Origin: Bradyrhizobium sp. AT1
GTDB lineage: Bacteria; Pseudomonadota; Alphaproteobacteria; Rhizobiales; Xanthobacteraceae
Length of the DNA stretch: 36,471 nucleotides
Assembly (NCBI RefSeq): GCF_001590795.1
Contig: NZ_JXDL01000001.1
Coordinates: 1,639,630 to 1,676,100, forward strand
Direction: 5' to 3'
Of this stretch, positions 32,171 through 36,471 are shown in pieces. Under the pieces are notes generated by a model. It searched no databases. It was not told the DNA's origin and saw nothing but the letters and a program-made list of their open reading frames with translations. Position numbers and translations under genes: made by a program. Within the stretch, counting starts at the first letter, position 1. Every line of letters starts with the position of its first letter.

Positions 32171-32545
32171 TTATTCGCAGACATCCACGCGGCGGTATCG
32201 CCATCCCGCAGGCGTCATGACCCGCTTTCGCACCACGTAGCAGCCGCCGTAGCCATCGTTGTAGGCGGGACCATAGTCGTCGGGAACGGCGTAATAGGGG
32301 TAGCCATACCCATAGCCGTAATAGCCGCCGTAGTAGCCCGCGCCGGCGATGCCCGCCCCGATCGCGACGCCCGGCCAGAATCCACCGCCATGCCAATGGC
32401 CGCCGTGGCCCCAGCCACCACCATGGTGGCCCCATCCGCCGCCATGACCCCCGCCATGTCCGAAGCCCCCTGCCTGGGCCGCCTGCGGCACCGCCACCCC
32501 GATTGCCGCAACGGCCAGCGCCGCCATCATCATCCTGCGCAACAT
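32171..32545 (-). CDS. Secreted Gly/His/Tyr-rich protein
   Basis: A 125-residue exported protein. Signal peptide RMMMAALAVAAIGVAVPQAAQA is followed by a Gly-His-Trp repeat region (GHGGGHGGGWGHHGGGWGHG), a Gly/Ala/Tyr hydrophobic stretch (GVAIGAGIAGAGYYGGYYGYGYG), and a C-terminal Cys-containing part (GGCYVVRKRVMTPAGWRYRRVDVC). His-rich repeats could bind metals, but nothing proves it. Similar small secreted proteins are frequent in rhizobia. ATG 32545 follows AGAGGA. Confidence 0.75.
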   Translation of the reverse strand: MLRRMMMAALAVAAIGVAVPQAAQAGGFGHGGGHGGGWGHHGGGWGHGGHWHGGGFWPGVAIGAGIAGAGYYGGYYGYGYGYPYYAVPDDYGPAYNDGYGGCYVVRKRVMTPAGWRYRRVDVCE

Positions 32546-32649
32546 CACTCGATCCTCTGCGTGAACACGCTCCACGCTTCAAAGCAGGACCAAGCTAACG
32601 TCACTCGGGCATTCCGGACAGCCACACTGCCTCACTTCCGCGCGAGCAA

Positions 32650-32961
32650 TCAGCAGCCGCGGCAGATGCTCTTGAGCTTCTTGTCGAGCATGCGGTTCTC
32701 GGCCGCGACGGCCGCATCCGTCCCACCGCCCGTGGCGGCGCCGCCTCCGGCGCCCGGCCCTGACGACTGCGCCGTGCCGAGACTGTTGGTGCCGGGCGGA
32801 GGAGCCGGCGAGTTGGCGACACCTCCGGCCGATCCCGCCGAGCCTCCGGTCGATCCGGCAGAACCGCCGGTCGCCTGCGCGAAGGCGACGGCCGGCACCG
32901 CCGCGAGCGCGAAGATCAGGATCATGGTCTTGAGCGAGGCGGTTGCGCGCGATGCGGCCAT
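32650..32961 (-). CDS. Secreted low-complexity protein
   Basis: A 103-residue exported protein. Signal peptide TMILIFALAAVPAVAFA is followed by a Gly/Ser/Thr/Ala tract (GGSAGSTGGSAGSAGG, then GPGAGGGAATGGGTDAAVAA) and a C-terminal Cys pair (KSICRGC). AAGGAGA lies ahead of ATG 32961. No family is recognised; periplasmic or surface location is likely. It is codirectional with the Gly/His-rich gene 104 bases downstream. Confidence 0.7.
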   Translation of the reverse strand: MAASRATASLKTMILIFALAAVPAVAFAQATGGSAGSTGGSAGSAGGVANSPAPPPGTNSLGTAQSSGPGAGGGAATGGGTDAAVAAENRMLDKKLKSICRGC

Positions 32962-33054
32962 CGAATTCTCCTTTACCGGTCAACCGCCGCGGCGAAGTCC
33001 AGTTCCGGAACAAATGCCGTCGCATCGGCTTGAAAGCCGAGGAGGCAAATCAAG

Positions 33055-33219
33055 ATGACCGATCGCGATCCCTTTGCGGAGGGCGAACGCGCCGCGCGCG
33101 ACAACATTCCGGCCGAGGCCAATCCTTATCACGACGGCAGCGACGAGCATGCGCTGTGGGCCGCTGGCTACGAGAAGGTCGCAGGCGGAATCGAAGCGGG
33201 CGAGTCCGAAGGAAGTTGA
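33055..33219 (+). CDS. RMF-like small protein
   Basis: A 54-residue protein with a clear ribosome site (GGAGG about nine bases before the ATG). The sequence EGERAARD, then EANPYHDGS, then HALWAAGYEKV follows the pattern of ribosome modulation factor-like proteins (G-x-AAR ... NPY ... W-x2-GW/Y). RMF proteins hibernate ribosomes in stationary phase; family membership is inference from this short motif. It is divergent from the secreted low-complexity gene and convergent with the HAMP-PAS gene. Confidence 0.65.
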   Translation: MTDRDPFAEGERAARDNIPAEANPYHDGSDEHALWAAGYEKVAGGIEAGESEGS

Positions 33220-33247
33220 CGCGTCGCCTTGCGCGGCGTGCCGACGG

Positions 33248-34945
33248 CTACGCGGCCGCCACCATCTTCTCGGTCCGGTCCTCGACCATGGTCACGAACA
33301 TGTGGGACTCTTCGTTGGCGCCGCCGATCTGCACCCGGCGGGCCGAGATCACGCGGCGGCCGCGCGCGGGATTGTCGATGGTATCGATGATCGGCTCGAG
33401 CTGCTGCTTCTGCGCGAGGAGCTGCTGATCGCGCCGCTCGATCAGTGCGGCCGCCTCTGCGGAGAACAATTCCCGCGCGGTCTTGCCGATGATCTCGCCG
33501 CGCGTCATGCCGATCATCTTCTCGGCGGCCTTGTTGACGAAGACGTAGCGCAAATTGCGCGCATCCTTGGCGATGATGCCCTCGGCGACGTTCTCGATGA
33601 TGGTGGCGAGGAAGCGCTCCATCCGTTCCAGCATGCGCTCGCGCTGACGCTGTTCGGTGACGTCCTCCTGCACCGACACCCAGCCGCCGCCGTCCATCGG
33701 ACGCTCGTAGATCTTGATGATGCGGCCGTCGTTCAAGGCGATCTCGTAGGCCGCCGGCTCGCGCTTGGCGATGCGGTCGAGAACGGCAGCGACATATTTC
33801 GGGACGTCGCCGCTGAACAATCCGCTCTTGACCCGGTGCTGGAGGATCTCCTCGAGCGTCGCCGATCCAGCCTGGATCGTCTCGGGCAGATTGTAGATCT
33901 GCCGGTATTTGGAGTTCATCGCAACCACATTGGCCTTGCCGTCGAGCATGACCAGACCTTGCGGCATGCTGTTGATCGCAGCCGAAAGCTGCCACTTCTT
34001 GGCCTGGTACTTGTCGTTGAAATTGTCGCGCTCGGTCCTCGCCGCGTCACGCGCCTGCGCGGTACCGAGCTCGAGCTCCTCGAGCTCGAAGATGCGCGCG
34101 ACGGCGTCGCGGAAATTCTGCACGGCGCGCGCAAGACGTCCGATCTCGTCGTGGCGGCGCAGATGCGGCACCTCGCTCTTGACGTCGCCTTGCGCGATCC
34201 GGTCGGTCGCCTGCGTGATATCGGCGAGCGCGCCGACGACGGAGCCGCGCATGACGACGACGTTCAGGCCCGCGAGGACAAGCGCCAGGAGCCCGAGCGC
34301 GAACAGATAGGCCGCCGCGTAACGGTTTTCGTTGGCGAGCGCGTCAGCATCACGGGCGCGCTGCTGGTAGATGCGCTCGAGCGCCTCGATATCGCTGGTG
34401 AGCTTTCTGCGCACGGTCCGGTTGGCGTCGTTGTCGCCCCATTCGCGCGCCGCGGCCGGGCTGATCTCGACGCCGCGCCGCACCAGCTCCTGGCGGAATT
34501 CGATGAACTGCGAGATGCGCTGGCGGAATGCAGCGAACTGCTCGGCATCGTCGTTGCTGACGGTCCGCTCCATGTTCTTCACGGCCTCCGCGAGCTCGCG
34601 GTTGCGCCGTATCAGCCCGTCCGCGTAGGGCATCATCACGCGACGATCGGTGGACATGTAGATGCCGCGCGATTCCATCACGATGGAATAGATCAGCGCA
34701 TTGATGCGCCCGACGCCGATCGCCGCCGCGGCCGAGGATGAATGCATGTGGCGATACGTCGTCTGCAACCGCACCGACTGGACCGACATCACCAAGAGGA
34801 AGGTGGTGACGATCGCAAGGAAGGCGGCAATGCTGTAGACCTTCTCCGCAACGGTCAGCGTGTCGGCGCCGCGCGCGAAGCGAACGAATTTCTTCAGTAA
34901 ATTGGTTCCGGCGGCGAGGCCGGATACCGGTGCCGCAGCGTCCAT
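33248..34945 (-). CDS. HAMP-PAS-PAS receptor without output domain
   Basis: A 565-residue inner-membrane protein. The first transmembrane helix (about 30-55, AAFLAIVTTFLLVMSV) and the second (about 230-250, LFALGLLALVLAGLNVVVM) enclose a roughly 175-residue helical periplasmic sensor. A HAMP domain (ADITQATDRIAQGD) and a coiled coil follow, then a PAS_7-like domain (INSMPQGLVMLDGKANVVAMN) and a classical PAS-PAC (IIENVAEGIIAKDARNLRYVF ... MVEDRTEKM). It stops there: no kinase, GGDEF, EAL or methyl-accepting part is encoded. GGGGGAGC supports ATG 34945. It could signal through protein contacts; partners are unknown. Confidence 0.88.
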   Translation of the reverse strand: MDAAAPVSGLAAGTNLLKKFVRFARGADTLTVAEKVYSIAAFLAIVTTFLLVMSVQSVRLQTTYRHMHSSSAAAAIGVGRINALIYSIVMESRGIYMSTDRRVMMPYADGLIRRNRELAEAVKNMERTVSNDDAEQFAAFRQRISQFIEFRQELVRRGVEISPAAAREWGDNDANRTVRRKLTSDIEALERIYQQRARDADALANENRYAAAYLFALGLLALVLAGLNVVVMRGSVVGALADITQATDRIAQGDVKSEVPHLRRHDEIGRLARAVQNFRDAVARIFELEELELGTAQARDAARTERDNFNDKYQAKKWQLSAAINSMPQGLVMLDGKANVVAMNSKYRQIYNLPETIQAGSATLEEILQHRVKSGLFSGDVPKYVAAVLDRIAKREPAAYEIALNDGRIIKIYERPMDGGGWVSVQEDVTEQRQRERMLERMERFLATIIENVAEGIIAKDARNLRYVFVNKAAEKMIGMTRGEIIGKTARELFSAEAAALIERRDQQLLAQKQQLEPIIDTIDNPARGRRVISARRVQIGGANEESHMFVTMVEDRTEKMVAAA

Positions 34946-35062
34946 GGCGCAGCTCCCCCTAGGGTTGAAAACACCCATGGTACCGCTGCGGCGCTAGCGG
35001 GGGCTTAAAGTTTCAAGCGGTATTTTTACGGCGTGGAACCGGGCGGCCGGCCGGCCGATACG

Positions 35063-35593
35063 TCAACCGATCCGCTTCAGGCCCTTCTGGAAGCGCGGAC
35101 CGTTGGCGACATAGAACTTGGCCGCGCTGCCCATGCGCTGCACCTGCGCATCGTCGAGCGTGCGGATCACGCGCGCCGGCGAGCCGATGATCAGGGAACG
35201 TTCGGGAAATTCCTTGCCCTCGGTGATGACGGAACCGGCACCGACGATGCTGTTGCGGCCGATCCTGGCGCCGTTCATCACGATCGAGCCCATGCCGATC
35301 AGGGCGCCCTCCTCGACGGTGCAGCCATGCAGGATGACGTTGTGGCCGACCGTGCAGTTCCGGCCGATGTGAAGCGGAAAGCCGAGATCGGTGTGGCAGG
35401 TCGAGCCGTCCTGCACATTGGCGCCCTCGCCGATCTCGATCCACTCATTGTCGCCGCGCAGCACGGCGCCGAACCAGACGCTCGCACCCGGCTTCAGGCG
35501 CACGCGGCCGATCACGGTGGCGGTCTCGGCGATGAAGTAATTGCCGTCGGCGGGAAGGTCGGGCGCCTGCCCGTCGAGCTCGTAGATCGCCAT
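35063..35593 (-). CDS. Gamma-carbonic-anhydrase family protein
   Basis: A 176-residue left-handed beta-helix protein (hexapeptide repeats) of the gamma-CA/YrdA group. Repeats such as IGRVRLKPGASVWFGAVLRGD, VQDGSTCHTD, IGRNCTVGHNVILHGC and IGMGSIVMNG are visible, with the three zinc-site His residues in the CHTD, GHNVILHG segments. A C-terminal helix follows. Such proteins are trimers; carbonic anhydrase activity is not assured in bacterial members. AGGAGA precedes the ATG. Confidence 0.9.
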   Translation of the reverse strand: MAIYELDGQAPDLPADGNYFIAETATVIGRVRLKPGASVWFGAVLRGDNEWIEIGEGANVQDGSTCHTDLGFPLHIGRNCTVGHNVILHGCTVEEGALIGMGSIVMNGARIGRNSIVGAGSVITEGKEFPERSLIIGSPARVIRTLDDAQVQRMGSAAKFYVANGPRFQKGLKRIG

Positions 35594-35674
35594 GGGGGTC
35601 TCCTGTCACGTCGACCCCAGCCATAGCGAAACGGCGGCGAAGAGGCAAAGGCCGCTGGACGATCCTGCCCGGCG

Positions 35675-36004
35675 TCAGCCCAGAACGCCGGCCGCGCGCA
35701 GCGTCATCAGGAAGAAGGTGCCGCTCATCATGCTCCAGAAGCCGGCGATGAGGGTCGCCATCATCACGAACTCGGCGCGGCGGCTTTCCACGCGCATGCC
35801 GCGCAGCGTGTTGCGCATGATGATGAAGGGCGCGGCGAACACGAGGAACGGCACCGCCGCGAAGGTCTTCGGCGCCACGCCGTCCTGCAACAGGCCGAAG
35901 CCGGCGGGCCGCTGCGCCAGCGCCTGGTATCCGTTCACGAGCGCGCCCGCGAGCGCGAAACCAATGCAGATCGAGAACAAGGTATTGAAAGCTTCAGGTG
36001 TCAT
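35675..36004 (-). CDS. Small membrane protein, unknown (possibly DUF6949)
   Basis: A 109-residue protein with about three membrane helices (LFSICIGFALAGALVNGY; AAVPFLVFAAPFIIM; FVMMATLIAGFWSMMSGTFFLM). It contains RPAGFGLL in the first loop, reminiscent of DUF6949 proteins; this is recall rather than certainty. ATG 36004 is preferred; the frame extends to GTG/ATG codons up to 36049. Tandem CtrA-type boxes lie 56-88 bases upstream. Confidence 0.65.
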   Translation of the reverse strand: MTPEAFNTLFSICIGFALAGALVNGYQALAQRPAGFGLLQDGVAPKTFAAVPFLVFAAPFIIMRNTLRGMRVESRRAEFVMMATLIAGFWSMMSGTFFLMTLRAAGVLG

Positions 36005-36059
36005 CGGAACGGTCCGCCCTAACGCAACGCCACCGCCTTCCTGTGACAAATCGTGCTGG

Positions 36060-36092
36060 TTAACGCTACATTATCCTTAAGGGAAGGTTAAC
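36060..36092. promoter_or_regulatory. Tandem CtrA boxes
   Basis: A perfect site (TTAA 36077-36080, GGGAAGG, TTAAC 36088-36092) follows a near-match (TTAA 36060-36063, CGCTACA, TTATC 36071-36075). They lie between the divergent membrane-protein genes at 36004 and 36228. Confidence 0.6.
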
Positions 36093-36227
36093 ACCGCTGT
36101 CCCTCCGACGCAGGGGCCGTCCCGTTCCCTGCGGCCGCGAACGCTGCGCGAAATCGCCGCCGCATGGCATATTCGCCGCTGATTCGTCGGCCACCGGCCG
36201 ACCTCCCGCTCGACTTGCGCTTGGCTC

Positions 36228-36471
36228 ATGACGGTGTTTTCGGCAGCTCCCCTCAGATCCCCCCGCACGCGCGCCCGCGCGCACGTGGTGCCGATCGTGC
36301 TCGGCGGCCTTGCTGCGGCCTGCGCCGTGGGGCTCGTCGCCTATCTGTTGTGGCCGACCTGGGGTCCGAGCGGCGCGAACGCCCCGGACAAGCTGCCGGT
36401 GAGCGTCGGCGGCACGCTGTTCAACCTGCCGGTGACCGCGATCCGCATGAAGATCCAGCGGCACTCCGGGC
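36228..36471 (+). CDS. N-terminal part of a membrane-anchored protein
   Basis: Only the first 81 residues are in the window; the gene runs off the right end. It shows a basic N-terminus (RSPRTRARAH), one membrane helix (IVLGGLAAACAVGLVAYLLW) and the beginning of a soluble domain with LPVSVGGTLFNLPVTAIRM. I do not recognise a named family. It lies about 135 bases downstream of the tandem CtrA boxes. Confidence 0.7.
   Translation, partial: MTVFSAAPLRSPRTRARAHVVPIVLGGLAAACAVGLVAYLLWPTWGPSGANAPDKLPVSVGGTLFNLPVTAIRMKIQRHSG

Overview
The window looks like chromosomal DNA of a Bradyrhizobium-type alphaproteobacterium (Nitrobacteraceae). This rests on the high GC content, the protein families present (BTLCP/LapG-like peptidase, PAS_5, tandem PilZ, CYTH-CHAD, Omp31-type barrel, DUF5680), full CtrA-type sites (TTAA-N7-TTAAC), and several copies of the short palindromic intergenic repeats typical of that genus. 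I found no tRNA, rRNA, insertion sequence, integrase, phage gene or CRISPR array.

Layout. 1-5.1 kb: patatin-like lipase, CBS protein, rhomboid protease, a MopJ-like single-domain PAS protein behind a perfect CtrA box, and a membrane-anchored DJ-1/PfpI protein. 5.1-11.3 kb: small secreted proteins, GNAT, a DEAD-box helicase with a DbpA-type RNA-binding tail, a phosphoesterase, a cupin, a GFA-family protein and a membrane protein. 11.3-13.3 kb: an AT-richer accessory island with two convergent genes, a membrane-anchored coiled-coil protein and an HNH-like zinc-finger protein. 13.4-17.2 kb: VOC protein, DUF5680 protein, medium-chain dehydrogenase and an MFS exporter, with palindromic repeats between them. 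17.3-20.8 kb: tandem PilZ protein, two AT-rich palindromes, a LapG-like periplasmic peptidase, and a CYTH-CHAD protein with a perfect Pho box at its start. 21.1-28.6 kb: exported amidohydrolase, GntR/FCD regulator and, divergently, a five-gene operon (ABC ATPase, Tat-exported binding protein, two permeases, Asp/Glu/hydantoin-type racemase) behind a near-perfect sigma-54 promoter. 28.7-36.5 kb: a manganese catalase fused to a DUF892 ferritin-like domain, a decayed racemase copy, an outer-membrane barrel, low-complexity secreted proteins, an RMF-like small protein, an output-less HAMP-PAS-PAS receptor, a gamma-carbonic-anhydrase-like protein and two membrane proteins around a tandem CtrA region.

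How the parts fit. The transport-racemase operon with its GntR regulator and the neighbouring amidohydrolase looks like a nitrogen-limitation-controlled system for scavenging an amide or hydantoin-like compound. Three control circuits can be read from DNA sites: CtrA (cell cycle), sigma-54/NtrC (nitrogen) and PhoB (phosphate). The strongest leads are the Pho box on the CYTH-CHAD (polyphosphate-type) gene, the sigma-54 promoter, the CtrA box before the MopJ-like gene, and the palindromes before the LapG-like gene. All functional statements are inferences from sequence; no database search was possible.
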